Assembly: GCF_003807585.1 (NCBI RefSeq)
Contig: NZ_RMBX01000014.1
Location: 62,001 to 126,000 of the forward strand
Source: Chitinophaga barathri
Lineage (GTDB): Bacteria; Bacteroidota; Bacteroidia; Chitinophagales; Chitinophagaceae
DNA: 64,000 nt
Reading direction: 5' to 3'
The notes beneath the pieces were generated by a model that searched no databases, had not been told where the DNA came from, and saw nothing but the letters and a program-made list of their open reading frames with translations. The first letter of the stretch is position 1; every line of letters begins with the position of its first letter. Position numbers and translations under genes: made by a program. Positions 1-8,184 of the stretch are shown piece by piece.

Positions 1-167
1 TCTTTGGCATCTTTGAATTCACGGATACCTTTACCAAGACCACGCATGAGCTCAGGGATTTTTTTACCGCCGAACAGGAGTAATACAACGGCAGCAATAA
101 GGATAAGTTCGGTCATGCCTAATTCTTGAAAAAGTAAAAACGGTGATTTAGCGAAAATAGCAGTCAT
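1..167 (-). CDS. tatA: TatA/E-type twin-arginine translocase subunit (partial)
   Basis: Membrane subunit of the Tat pathway, which exports folded proteins across the inner membrane. The visible 55 residues hold one hydrophobic segment (LILIAAVVLLLFGGKKIPEL) followed by the amphipathic stretch MRGLGKGIREFKDAK, both diagnostic for TatA: the FGxKKxPEL turn and the GLGKGIREFK helix. The 3' end is cut by the window edge. The start at 167 adds a short N-terminal extension; an internal ATG at 116 (MTELIL) would give a more classical TatA length at the N-terminus, so the start is not settled. A good promoter lies just upstream at 195-226, which fits either start. Confidence 0.9.
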   Translation of the reverse strand, partial: MTAIFAKSPFLLFQELGMTELILIAAVVLLLFGGKKIPELMRGLGKGIREFKDAK

Positions 168-194
168 TTCTCAGTTTTTAAAAAGTTCAGCTAA

Positions 195-226
195 CAAAGG
201 TAGGGTATATTTCGGGCTTTTTCAAT
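195..226 (-). promoter_or_regulatory. Bacteroidota-type promoter of tatA
   Basis: On the minus strand the sequence reads ATTG-N20-TACCTTTG: a full match to the -7 element TAnnTTTG and three of four bases of the -33 element TTTG. It ends 28 bases before the upstream candidate start of tatA. Confidence 0.6.
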
Positions 227-477
227 GCACATGGCTATACTTTAATGAACTTTTAAGGTTCCTCAAAACAGCCGTGGCATGGTCCTTCAACGCTCCTCTC
301 ACCCTGTCTGCATACACATTTACCGTAGGTAAGATACGTTTATTTCCGGCCGCCGGACTTCCTGCCACAAAAAAATGACACTTCACGCATGAACCGCCTT
401 CATATACAGCTGTTCCAGCCCGGAAATCTTCGTGAACCGGGACATTGAAGGTATTCCGCTTCAGCGCCGGCAGGGCA
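227..477. other. Gene-free stretch between tatA and rplS
   Basis: I see no convincing reading frame or repeat here. It separates the tatA promoter from the rplS terminator. Confidence 0.5.
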
Positions 478-508
478 TAAAAAAAGCGGAAGTCCGGTGG
501 ACCTCCGC
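478..508 (-). terminator. Rho-independent terminator of rplS
   Basis: On the minus strand a GC-rich hairpin (GCGGAGGTCC / GGACTTCCGC, one mismatch, 3-base loop) is followed by seven T residues. It lies about 25 bases past the rplS stop. Confidence 0.85.
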
Positions 509-532
509 ATACTAATTTCCCTGTATAAAATA

Positions 533-880
533 CTAAACCCTTTTTTCTTTGATACGTGCTGCTTTACCCTGGCGTTCGCGGAGGTAATACAGTTTAGCCC
601 TTCTCACTTTACCAACTTTATTCAGTACGATAGAGTCAATGTTGGGAGAGTAGAGGGGAAACAGCCTTTCTACGCCCACTCCGTCGGAGATTTTGCGTAC
701 AGTGAAAGAAGCTGTAAATCCAGAACCCTGGAGCTTCACTACGTCGCCTTTGAAGGATTGGATACGCTCCTTGTTACCTTCTACGATCTTATAGTTAACG
801 GTAACGTTGTCACCGGCTTTGAACTTCGGAAGTTGCTTGTTAGCAGTCAACTGCTCGTGAACAAAAGAAATTGCGTTCAT
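533..880 (-). CDS. rplS: 50S ribosomal protein L19
   Basis: Structural protein of the large ribosomal subunit at the 30S-50S interface. At 115 residues it has the usual L19 length and carries the family core: FKAGDNVTVNYKIVEGNKERIQSFKGDVV, then GSGFTASFTVRKISDGVGVERLFPLYSPNID and the basic end KVGKVRRAKLYYLRER (quoted in parts). It is the last gene of the conserved order rpsP-rimM-trmD-rplS. An 86-base gap to trmD holds its own promoter (903-933), so it can be made independently of the upstream genes; a terminator follows at 478-508. Confidence 0.98.
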   Translation of the reverse strand: MNAISFVHEQLTANKQLPKFKAGDNVTVNYKIVEGNKERIQSFKGDVVKLQGSGFTASFTVRKISDGVGVERLFPLYSPNIDSIVLNKVGKVRRAKLYYLRERQGKAARIKEKRV

Positions 881-902
881 CTTTCAATTATTTATAGGAC
901 GG

Positions 903-933
903 CAAAGGTAAGGAACAATCTCCAAATACCAAG
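903..933 (-). promoter_or_regulatory. Internal promoter upstream of rplS
   Basis: Minus strand reads CTTG-N19-TACCTTTG, a full -7 match with ideal spacing and three of four -33 bases, 23 bases before the rplS start. It suggests extra transcription of rplS apart from the rpsP promoter. Confidence 0.55.
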
Positions 934-966
934 ACCTTTTTCCCGGTTTTTAATAAAAATATTACT

Positions 967-1647
967 CTAATCGTGATTTAAAAGGTCCGGCCGGCGCTCC
1001 TGTGTGCGTTTTACCGCCTCATCGTGCCTCCATTCCTCAATTTTCCGGTGATCCCCGCTCATCAGCACGGCCGGCACCTTCCAGTCGCGGAAAGTCTCGG
1101 GGCGGGTGTATACGGGGGGCGCCAGCAGGTTGTCCTGGAAGGAATCAAACAGCGCCGAGGTTTCGTCGTTCAGCACCCCGGGCAATAACCGCCCGATGGC
1201 ATCCACCACCACGGCTGCCGCCAGCTCTCCGCCGGACAGTACAAAATCCCCGATGGAGATCTCCATGGTCACGAAATGTTCCCTCACCCGCTCGTCTATG
1301 CCCTTGTAATGGCCGCAGATCAGCAGCAGGTTCCCTTTGAGGCTCAGCCTGTTAGCCATTTTCTGGTTAAAGGTCTGGCCGTCCGGCGTGAGGTAGATGA
1401 TCTCGTCGTAAGTAGTTTCCTTTTGCAGGGCCTCTATCGCGTTCACCAGCGGCTCTATCATCATTACCATACCGGCCCCGCCGCCAAACTGGTAGTCGTC
1501 CACCTGGTTCTGGCGGAAATTGGAGTATTGGCGCAGGTGATGCACGTTTACTTCCAGCAGGCCCTTGTCCTTCGCCCTTTTCATGATGGAATGGGCAAAA
1601 GGGCTTTCCAGCAGTTCCGGTAATACGGTAATGATATCTATCCGCAT
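967..1647 (-). CDS. trmD: tRNA (guanine-37-N1)-methyltransferase
   Basis: Transfers a methyl group from S-adenosylmethionine to N1 of G37 next to the anticodon, preventing +1 frameshifts. The 226-residue length and the N-terminal MRIDIITVLPELL are typical. The trefoil-knot SAM-binding core is visible as LICGHYKGIDERV and IGDFVLSGGELAA, followed by the conserved LLAPPVYTRPE with the substrate-binding part. It sits 13 bases after rimM in the rpsP-rimM-trmD-rplS operon. Confidence 0.98.
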   Translation of the reverse strand: MRIDIITVLPELLESPFAHSIMKRAKDKGLLEVNVHHLRQYSNFRQNQVDDYQFGGGAGMVMMIEPLVNAIEALQKETTYDEIIYLTPDGQTFNQKMANRLSLKGNLLLICGHYKGIDERVREHFVTMEISIGDFVLSGGELAAAVVVDAIGRLLPGVLNDETSALFDSFQDNLLAPPVYTRPETFRDWKVPAVLMSGDHRKIEEWRHDEAVKRTQERRPDLLNHD

Positions 1648-1660
1648 AATGTTCTTTTTC

Positions 1661-2182
1661 TTAGCCTAAATATATGTCCAGCAGGCCTTCCGGCAGCTCA
1701 AGACGCACCAGTTGGTTCTTTTTGTCCACTTTCAGCAACGTCTGCTCATTTAGCGGCAGCAGCATTTCTTTTTCCCGGTAAGTCACCTTGGCCAGCACCT
1801 GGTGCGGCATTTCGATGATCTCTTCGATCTGGCCGAGGGGGCCCTGCACGCTGTCTTCCACCTGGTATCCCAGCAGGGAGAGCGGCGCGGAGCCGGATGC
1901 CTGTGCCTTAAAGTCCGTCTCTTCCAGGTAAACGCCCTTTTGGAGCATATTCCTGGCCGCTTCACGGGTATCTATGCCTTCCAGCTTCACATATACGTGC
2001 TCGGCGTCCTTCGCCCGGGCGCTTTGCAGGAAATAGGGCATAAAGCTGTCCTTCCGTTCTTCGATAAAAACAGCCGTGACGTCTTTCAGGGTTGTGCGCT
2101 TACCCAGGCTGTGGCGGAGAATAAACTCTCCGTCTGTGCCGTAAGTGGCGCTCAGCTTGCCGATATTGAAATAATTAGCCAT
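1661..2182 (-). CDS. rimM: Ribosome maturation factor RimM
   Basis: Assists late assembly of the 30S head and binds ribosomal protein S19. The start MANYFNIGKLSATYG at 2182 aligns with the family N-terminus; an in-frame upstream ATG at 2227 would add 15 residues with no family counterpart and is rejected. The N-terminal RimM barrel is followed by a PRC-barrel (LLGYQVEDSVQGPLGQIEEI onward, roughly residues 100-170). Length 173 residues is normal. It lies between rpsP and trmD. Confidence 0.95.
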   Translation of the reverse strand: MANYFNIGKLSATYGTDGEFILRHSLGKRTTLKDVTAVFIEERKDSFMPYFLQSARAKDAEHVYVKLEGIDTREAARNMLQKGVYLEETDFKAQASGSAPLSLLGYQVEDSVQGPLGQIEEIIEMPHQVLAKVTYREKEMLLPLNEQTLLKVDKKNQLVRLELPEGLLDIYLG

Positions 2183-2264
2183 TGGACGGGTACGTTGTAA
2201 AAGCAGAAAGGGAATCTTTGCGAACAAATCTTCCCTTTCTGAATTATGTTATTTGTTGCCCGGA

Positions 2265-2723
2265 TTATGCTTCAGGCGCTTCGCCTTCAGCAGCAGGAGC
2301 GCTGGGAGCTACGTCCTCAACTTTCCTTACAACCGGTGTAACAGCGCGTACAGCCCTTTTCTGGCTTTCGCGGCGTGCGGATACTTTCTCTTCGTGGTCA
2401 GCCTGCCATTGCTCAAACTTAGTGTAAGCGGTAGGCTCGTCGAACAGACCGAGTTTAACCCCTCTGAGAAGGTGTTTCAGGTACAGTACGCCTTTGAAGG
2501 ACAGGATGCGCCTAACAGTATCGGTGGGTTGTGCGCCCTTCTGCAGCCAGCGGAGCGCTTTCTGCGTATCGATGTTGATAGATGCGGGTACAGTCAAAGG
2601 ATTGTATGTACCAATTTTCTGGATGAATTTACCATCCCTGGGCGCGCGGGCGTCTGCCACTACAATAAAGTAAAAAGGTCTCTTTTTCGCGCCGTGTCTC
2701 TGTAATCTGATCTTTACTGGCAT
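2265..2723 (-). CDS. rpsP: 30S ribosomal protein S16
   Basis: Small-subunit ribosomal protein needed early in 30S assembly. The N-terminal half begins MPVKIRLQRHGAKKRPFYFI and continues with VVADARAPRDGKFIQKIGTYNP, the S16 signature. At 152 residues it is nearly twice the E. coli length; the extra C-terminal part is charged and ends in an Ala/Glu-rich tail (APAAEGEAPEA), as is common in Bacteroidota. First gene of the rpsP-rimM-trmD-rplS operon, behind a consensus promoter at 2781-2811. Confidence 0.98.
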   Translation of the reverse strand: MPVKIRLQRHGAKKRPFYFIVVADARAPRDGKFIQKIGTYNPLTVPASINIDTQKALRWLQKGAQPTDTVRRILSFKGVLYLKHLLRGVKLGLFDEPTAYTKFEQWQADHEEKVSARRESQKRAVRAVTPVVRKVEDVAPSAPAAEGEAPEA

Positions 2724-2780
2724 AAATAAGTCGAGTTATTTGTTGCGAGTTGTTAAAAAATATTGTTTCTATTGGGGCAG

Positions 2781-2811
2781 CAAATGTAGAGTTAAAATTG
2801 AAATTCGCAAA
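2781..2811 (-). promoter_or_regulatory. Consensus promoter of the rpsP operon
   Basis: Minus strand reads TTTG-N19-TACATTTG, an exact match to both Bacteroidota sigma-ABfr elements with ideal spacing. The predicted transcript start lies near 2775, leaving a leader of about 50 bases before rpsP. Confidence 0.8.
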
Positions 2812-2846
2812 ATAAAATTAACTCTGTTATTTGCTGTTATACCTTA

Positions 2847-4166
2847 CTATTTCATTTTCAAGCCTTTCGCACCACCTGGCATCTTATTCATCATTTTCAT
2901 CATCTGGCGCATCTGCTCGAATTGTTTCATGAACTGGTTCACGTCCTGTATCTCCTTACCGGCTCCTTTTGCGATCCTCCTGCGGCGGCTGCCGTCTATC
3001 AGGTCCGGGTTGCCGCGCTCGGCCGGGGTCATGGAATTGATCATCGCTTCGATGCCTTTGAATGAATCATCGCTGATGTCCAGGTCCTTCACCGCTTTGC
3101 CCACGCCGGGGATCATGCCCAGCAGGTCTTTGATGCTGCCCATCTTTTTGATCTGCTGCAGCTGTTCCTTGAAGTCATCGAAGTCGAACTGGTTCTGGCG
3201 GATCTTCTTTTCCAGCTTTTTGGCCTGCTCTTCGTTGAACTGTGACTGGGCCCTTTCCACGAGGGTGGTGATGTCGCCCATGCCGAGGATACGCTGGGCC
3301 ATACGCTCGGGGTAAAATACGTCCAGCGTGTCCAGCTTTTCGCCCATACTCACGAACTTGATGGGCTTCTGTACCGTGTAAGTGATGGTAAGGGCCGCAC
3401 CGCCGCGTGTATCACCGTCCAGCTTGGTGAGCACGATACCGGAGAAGTCCAGCCGCTCATTGAACGCACTGGCCGTGTTCACGGCATCCTGGCCGGTCAT
3501 GGAATCCACCACGAACAGTATCTCCTGGGGATTTACGGCTTTTTTGACATTGGTCACCTCGGTCATCATCACTTCGTCTACCGCGAGGCGGCCGGCGGTG
3601 TCGATGATCACGATGTTGTTCCCCTGGGCTTTCGCGTGTTTGATGGCGTTTTCGGCAATCTGCACCGCGTTTTTGTTCTCAGGTTCGCTGTATACTTCCA
3701 CCCCTACCTGGCCGCCCAGCACTTTCAGCTGATCGATAGCCGCGGGACGGTAAATGTCCGCCGCCACCAGCAAGGGTTTCTTGTTTTTCTTGGTTTTGAG
3801 GTAATTGGCCAGTTTACCGGAAAAGGTGGTTTTACCGGAACCCTGCAGGCCCGCGATGAGAATGACGGTGGGGTTGGTCTTGATGTCCAGCTCGGATTCC
3901 GTGCTGCCCATCAGCTCCACCAGCTCGTCCTTCACGATCTTTACCATGAGCTGGCCGGGAGAAATGGCGGTGAGCACCTTTTCGCCCATGGCTTTATCCT
4001 TCACTTTATCAGTAAAATCCTTGGCGATCTTGTAGTTCACGTCGGCATCCACCAGGGCTCTGCGGATTTCCTTCACCGTGGTGGCAATGTTGATTTCCGA
4101 GATGCGGCCTTCCCCTTTTAGTTGTTTGAAGGCCCCTTCGAGCCGCTCTGATAATGATTCAAACAT
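2847..4166 (-). CDS. ffh: Signal recognition particle protein Ffh/SRP54
   Basis: GTPase of the signal recognition particle; binds signal peptides and 4.5S RNA and docks ribosomes to FtsY at the membrane. Of 439 residues, the N domain is followed by the G domain with P-loop GLQGSGKTTF (about residue 107), DTAGR, and TKLDGDTRGGAA. The C-terminal M domain contains GMGDITTLVE, GMIPGVGKAVKD and ends in a Met-rich helix (FEQMRQMMKMMNKMPGG). Monocistronic here, between rpoD and rpsP. A -7 element TATTTTTG on the minus strand at 4195-4202 is a likely promoter, but its -33 region is only T-rich. Confidence 0.98.
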   Translation of the reverse strand: MFESLSERLEGAFKQLKGEGRISEINIATTVKEIRRALVDADVNYKIAKDFTDKVKDKAMGEKVLTAISPGQLMVKIVKDELVELMGSTESELDIKTNPTVILIAGLQGSGKTTFSGKLANYLKTKKNKKPLLVAADIYRPAAIDQLKVLGGQVGVEVYSEPENKNAVQIAENAIKHAKAQGNNIVIIDTAGRLAVDEVMMTEVTNVKKAVNPQEILFVVDSMTGQDAVNTASAFNERLDFSGIVLTKLDGDTRGGAALTITYTVQKPIKFVSMGEKLDTLDVFYPERMAQRILGMGDITTLVERAQSQFNEEQAKKLEKKIRQNQFDFDDFKEQLQQIKKMGSIKDLLGMIPGVGKAVKDLDISDDSFKGIEAMINSMTPAERGNPDLIDGSRRRRIAKGAGKEIQDVNQFMKQFEQMRQMMKMMNKMPGGAKGLKMK

Positions 4167-4217
4167 ATATTATGCTGGTAAAAATTTTGGACTGCAAAAA
4201 TACGGTTTATATAAACT

Positions 4218-4271
4218 AAAAAAGTAAAAAAGATGGCTGGCATTGCGTCCGAACCTTCTTTTTTACTTTTT
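4218..4271 (-). terminator. AT-rich hairpin terminator of rpoD
   Basis: A 14-bp A/T-rich stem (AAAAGTAAAAAAGA against TCTTTTTTACTTTT) encloses a 23-base loop, directly after the rpoD stop. The arms give a T-rich strand in either direction. It also abuts the ffh promoter region. Confidence 0.5.
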
Positions 4272-4294
4272 CAGCTTGTTTTTTATGTACCGGC

Positions 4295-5164
4295 TCAGCC
4301 TCCCAGGTAGTTGCGCAGCAGTTTGCTGCGGCTGGTAGTACGGAGCTTGGTGATCGCTTTATCTTTGATCTGGCGTACCCTTTCGCGGGTGAGGCCAAAT
4401 TTTTCGCCGATGTCTTCGAGGCTCATGGGATGTTCCACACCGATGCCAAAATACAGCATGATCACGTCTTTCTGACGGTCTGTAAGGGTAGACAGGGAGC
4501 GTTCGATCTCGCGGCGGAGTGAATCGTGGTGATCCAGCTCTTCGTCCGCGCTAACGGCGTTCGGGTTTTCCAGTACATCCAGCAGGGAGTTGTCTTCCCC
4601 GTCTATGAAAGGCGCATCCATGGATACGTGGCGGGCGGCAACGCCGAGGGTAGCTTCTACTTCTTCTGTATTGATCTCGAGGATGGTAGCCAGCTCGTCG
4701 GGAGAGGGTTCACGCTCGAATTCCTGTTCCAGCTGGGAATATGCCTTGCTGATCTTGTTGGACAGGCCTACTTTGTTCAGCGGGAGGCGAACGATGCGGG
4801 ACTGCTCAGCCAGAGCCTGGAGGATACTTTGACGGATCCACCATACAGCATAGGAAATGAATTTAAACCCGCGGGTTTCATCAAATCGCTGGGCGGCTTT
4901 GATAAGGCCGAGGTTGCCTTCATTGATAAGGTCGGAAAGGGATAAGCCCTGGTTCTGGTATTGTTTTGCAACGGATACCACAAAACGCAGATTGGCTTTT
5001 GTCAGCTTCTCCAAAGCACGCTGGTCCCCTTGTTTGATGCGGATTGCCAGGTTCACTTCTTCTTCCGGCGTAATGAGATCCACTTTGCCGATCTCCTGCA
5101 AATACTTTTCTAGCGACTGTGACTCACGATTCGTGATTGATTTCGTGATTTTAAGTTGGCGCAT
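4295..5164 (-). CDS. rpoD: Primary RNA polymerase sigma factor (RpoD/SigA type)
   Basis: Housekeeping sigma-70 factor of the short Bacteroidota type (289 residues, no region 1.1). Region 1.2 (SLEKYLQEIGKVDLITPEEE) is followed by region 2 with LRFVVSVAKQYQNQGLSLSD, LINEGNLGLIKA and the promoter-melting helix FKFISYAVWWIRQSILQAL. Region 3 (EQEFEREPSPDELA) and region 4 with the helix-turn-helix MSLEDIGEKFGLTRERVRQI complete it. I start it at 5164 (MRQLKITKS), the family start; the ATG at 5170 adds only two residues. A perfect promoter lies at 5223-5253. This factor should recognise the TTTG/TAnnTTTG promoters noted across the window. Confidence 0.97.
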   Translation of the reverse strand: MRQLKITKSITNRESQSLEKYLQEIGKVDLITPEEEVNLAIRIKQGDQRALEKLTKANLRFVVSVAKQYQNQGLSLSDLINEGNLGLIKAAQRFDETRGFKFISYAVWWIRQSILQALAEQSRIVRLPLNKVGLSNKISKAYSQLEQEFEREPSPDELATILEINTEEVEATLGVAARHVSMDAPFIDGEDNSLLDVLENPNAVSADEELDHHDSLRREIERSLSTLTDRQKDVIMLYFGIGVEHPMSLEDIGEKFGLTRERVRQIKDKAITKLRTTSRSKLLRNYLGG

Positions 5165-5222
5165 TGACATAGCACGGGAACAGTTACAGGTTATTAATAG
5201 ATTAATTTAGAAGAATGCTAGA

Positions 5223-5253
5223 CAAAAATAACTTTTTTTAGATACCACCCAAA
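5223..5253 (-). promoter_or_regulatory. Consensus promoter of rpoD
   Basis: Minus strand reads TTTG-N19-TATTTTTG, exact for both elements. It lies 59 bases before the rpoD start. The 240 bases beyond it (to 5495) are AT-rich and show nothing else I can support. Confidence 0.8.
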
Positions 5254-5495
5254 AAAAATATCCCCCCGTTGAAACATCTTTAAGCTAAATCGATTGTTGG
5301 CTGTAATCTGTTCGTGTTATACTCTATTAACATGTTTTGATACTGGATTCGCTTTGATTTTGAAGCAGATAGTCAGTAAACCTGACTAATAAGGTAAGAA
5401 ACTGCCTGATACATAATCACAAAACTTCATATTTCAAATAATACTCAGGTTTGAGAATGAAATAGTTAATATATCGAAAATTTTCTAAAATTTAT

Positions 5496-5525
5496 TTTGA
5501 TAGCATGAAAAAAATTCTATAATTG
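5496..5525 (+). promoter_or_regulatory. Promoter of the START-like gene
   Basis: TTTG-N18-TATAATTG: exact -33 element and seven of eight bases of the -7 element, 38 bases before the ATG at 5564. Confidence 0.5.
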
Positions 5526-5563
5526 CAGGGCAGATGATTTTGATTTATTAATAATACTGTGCG

Positions 5564-5944
5564 ATGTCAAAGAAAGTGCAATATGAGTTAGAATATCCGG
5601 TTCGGTGCTCTCCAAGTATCCTTTTTGAATTTCTTTCCACCCCGGCAGGCTTGCAGGAATGGTTTGCAGATAAAGTTGATTTCCGTGACAATGTTTTTTC
5701 TTTCTCCTGGAACGGATCAATGGAAGAAGCAGAAGTAATGGAACAGGAGGAAGACGAGTTCATCCGTTTACATTGGCTACACGCTCCAAAAAATGAATTC
5801 TTCGAGTTCAGGATCCAGATTTCCGAAGTTACCAATATGACCATACTGGTGATCAGAGATTTCGCCGAAAAGAAAGAAGTGGCAGATCAGAGCCAGCTGT
5901 GGGATTACCAGATTAAAGATCTTTTCCACCGTATAGGCAACTAG
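5564..5944 (+). CDS. START-like (SRPBCC fold) domain protein
   Basis: A 126-residue cytoplasmic protein that is one small START/Bet v1-like domain. It opens with a YELEYPVRCSPSILFEFLSTPAGLQEWFA pattern (quoted in parts), the first strand and helix typical of AHSA1/START relatives, then alternating strands (DNVFSFSW, FIRLHWLHA, FFEFRIQIS, TILVIRDFA) and a long C-terminal helix. Such domains bind hydrophobic ligands in a helix-grip cavity; the ligand here cannot be told. Found widely in Bacteroidota as a conserved small protein near rpoD. It stands divergent from rpoD and its stop overlaps the stop of the convergent gene at 5941 by 4 bases. Confidence 0.85.
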   Translation: MSKKVQYELEYPVRCSPSILFEFLSTPAGLQEWFADKVDFRDNVFSFSWNGSMEEAEVMEQEEDEFIRLHWLHAPKNEFFEFRIQISEVTNMTILVIRDFAEKKEVADQSQLWDYQIKDLFHRIGN

Positions 5945-6543
5945 ACCGTTTCCCCTTTCAGCAATTCCAGCAGTGCGGCATATTGAGCCACTGCAACGGG
6001 TATCACGTTTCCCCAGTCCTCTAAGTCATACTGTTTTGCCAGCTTCACAAACGGCTTCCGCACCAGCGATCCCCATTGCGCCGGTGTGAGAGACTGTACT
6101 GTGCGGTAGTTGTCGTGCCCGAAATGGTGCTGCCACGGATCGTCCTGCACGCAGGCATACCAGCCCGCATCCGCCAGCGCCGCCTGAACGCCGTCCAGCC
6201 GTGTACGGTAGCCCTCCAGCGATTCACCCGCCAGGTGCAGCGTGATACTGAAAAACCTCCCCCACCAGAAAAACGTGCGGCAGGCAAAAATGCTTTCACG
6301 GCTGAAAGCCCGCGGGTAATCCAGGATCACATATGGAAGCCCTTCGTATTGTTCTCCCCTGCTGATCTTCGGCGCCTGCGTATACTCCTTCTGCAATGCC
6401 TGTATCGCGGGCTCCGCCGCCATCGCCTCCTGCAAAGCCCCGAACAGGCCATACACCTTGTCAATGATCCGGTTTTTGGTGAGGATCCATTCGGCATCCC
6501 GCACCATTCCCATTTCCGTATTATTCAGCTCAAATGTGCCCAT
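5941..6543 (-). CDS. Conserved protein of unknown function
   Basis: A 200-residue protein I do not recognise. It has no signal peptide or membrane segment and is rich in Trp and Tyr (AEWILTKN, FFWWGRFF, DAGWYACVQDDPWQHHFG). The composition is that of a real gene: good codon periodicity and a clear ATG start. It converges on the START-like gene with overlapping stop codons, so the two transcripts run into each other; no terminator lies between. Likely a cytoplasmic Bacteroidota-specific protein. Confidence 0.7.
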   Translation of the reverse strand: MGTFELNNTEMGMVRDAEWILTKNRIIDKVYGLFGALQEAMAAEPAIQALQKEYTQAPKISRGEQYEGLPYVILDYPRAFSRESIFACRTFFWWGRFFSITLHLAGESLEGYRTRLDGVQAALADAGWYACVQDDPWQHHFGHDNYRTVQSLTPAQWGSLVRKPFVKLAKQYDLEDWGNVIPVAVAQYAALLELLKGETV

Positions 6544-6683
6544 GAAAATAAATTAACGGTTTTTTGATTTACGGCCGCTTCCTGCTTCAGGGATTCGTGT
6601 TAACTTTGTGCGGCTGGTTTACAAAAGTATACTGAAAACCAGGCAGTTTTACATTTTTCAATTTTAATTTCCGTTGAGCGGTT

Positions 6684-8138
6684 GTGAAGAAACTCGATAA
6701 ACTCATCATTAAGACCTTCGTGGGGCCTTTTATAGCCACTTTTTTTGTGACGCTATTTGTGCTCATCATGCAGTTTGTATGGAAGTACATAGACGATCTC
6801 GTGGGTAAAGGGCTGGACACGCCGGTGATCGTGGAACTGCTGGTATACACCAGTGCCAGCCTCGTGCCGCTGGCCATGCCGCTGGCCGTGCTGCTTTCTT
6901 CCATCATGACCTTCGGCAACCTCGGGGAAAGTTTTGAACTGGTGGCCATCAAATCCGCCGGCATTTCACTGCTGCGTTTTATCAGGCCGCTGTTTTTCCT
7001 CTCCGCCATCATCGGCACCGGCGCTTTTCTTTTCGCCAACTATATCATCCCCATCGCCAACCTCCGCGCAAAATCGCTCCTGTACGATATCACCCAGTCC
7101 AAACCCGCCTTCAACATCAAGCAGGGCGTGTTTTACAGTGACATTCCCGGGTATGTGATCAAAGTGGCGAAAAAAGACCCGGATAACAAAACCATCCACC
7201 AGGTGATGATCTACGACCGCTCTCCGAACAGCGGCAGCAACGACGAAAAGCTGATACTCGCGGAAAAAGGCACCATGGAACTGTCGCCGGATAAACGTTA
7301 CCTGAACTTTACCCTTGAAAACGGCTGGCGCTTTGAAGAAAGAGACGGCAGCCGCTCCGGCAGAAGCGGCAATGAGCTGATCCGCCTGGGCTTCAAAACA
7401 TACATCAAACCATTCGACCTCAAAGCCCTGGCATTTGACCGCCTGCCGCTGGACGCGTTCGCCTCCAACCAGCAGATGCTCAATATCCGCCAGCTGGACG
7501 AGGGCATCGACTCACTGCGCGGCATCGATTCTTCGTATATCCGTACCGTTCATGCCTATGTGACCACCCGTTATCCTTTCTACAAATGGAAAGATACCGG
7601 CTGGCTGGCCACAGCGCCGCCTTTGAAGGTGGACAGTTTCTGGAAGGTGGTCCCCGAAAAATCACAGCGTTATGTGCTGGAACGCGTGGAGTCCAACCTG
7701 CGTGAGACGGAAACCTCGCTTACCACCAGCGCGAAAGACTATACGGACAACCGGAGCAAAATAGCGCTCTTTAAAGTGGAATGGCAGCGTAAATTCTCGC
7801 TGGCGGCGGCCTGTATCGTGCTGTTCCTGATCGGCGCACCCCTCGGATCCATCATCCGGAAAGGCGGATTAGGCACTCCACTCGTATTTGCGGTGATATT
7901 CTTTGTGATATTCAATATATTTTTTATGTTGGGGGAGAAAATGGCCCGTAAGGATGTAATGGCATCCTGGAGCGGGATGTGGCTGGCCAACATTGCCCTT
8001 TTACCTATTGCGGCGTTCCTGGTATACAAGGCCATGAACGATTCGAACCTCTTCAATAAAGAGGCTTACTTCAGAGCATTTAATACTGTTAAAAAATACA
8101 TTCAGAAGCGGCGCAGCCAACACGAGATAAGCACTTAA
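6684..8138 (+). CDS. LptF/LptG family permease (YjgP/YjgQ)
   Basis: Inner-membrane permease of the LPS transport machine that extracts lipopolysaccharide from the inner membrane together with the LptB ATPase. The 484-residue protein starts at a GTG (KKLDKLIIKTFVGPF is the family N-terminus). Three N-terminal membrane segments (about residues 12-34, 52-75, 98-120) precede a periplasmic jelly-roll region, and three more follow at about 370-460 (AAACIVLFLIGAPLGSIIRKGG is the signature loop). Bacteroidota often carry LptF and LptG apart, so which one this is cannot be told. A -7 element TAACTTTG sits at 6601-6608. First of three co-directional envelope-lipid genes. Confidence 0.92.
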   Translation: MKKLDKLIIKTFVGPFIATFFVTLFVLIMQFVWKYIDDLVGKGLDTPVIVELLVYTSASLVPLAMPLAVLLSSIMTFGNLGESFELVAIKSAGISLLRFIRPLFFLSAIIGTGAFLFANYIIPIANLRAKSLLYDITQSKPAFNIKQGVFYSDIPGYVIKVAKKDPDNKTIHQVMIYDRSPNSGSNDEKLILAEKGTMELSPDKRYLNFTLENGWRFEERDGSRSGRSGNELIRLGFKTYIKPFDLKALAFDRLPLDAFASNQQMLNIRQLDEGIDSLRGIDSSYIRTVHAYVTTRYPFYKWKDTGWLATAPPLKVDSFWKVVPEKSQRYVLERVESNLRETETSLTTSAKDYTDNRSKIALFKVEWQRKFSLAAACIVLFLIGAPLGSIIRKGGLGTPLVFAVIFFVIFNIFFMLGEKMARKDVMASWSGMWLANIALLPIAAFLVYKAMNDSNLFNKEAYFRAFNTVKKYIQKRRSQHEIST

Positions 8139-8184
8139 GCGCCGTAGCTGACTAACACACATTGCGGACCTACAACTATTACTA

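Noticed and set aside
5941..5944. Overlap of stop codons as a sign of an antisense toxin-antitoxin pair
   Set aside because: Both proteins are large and unlike toxins or antitoxins; a 4-base convergent overlap is common in compact genomes.
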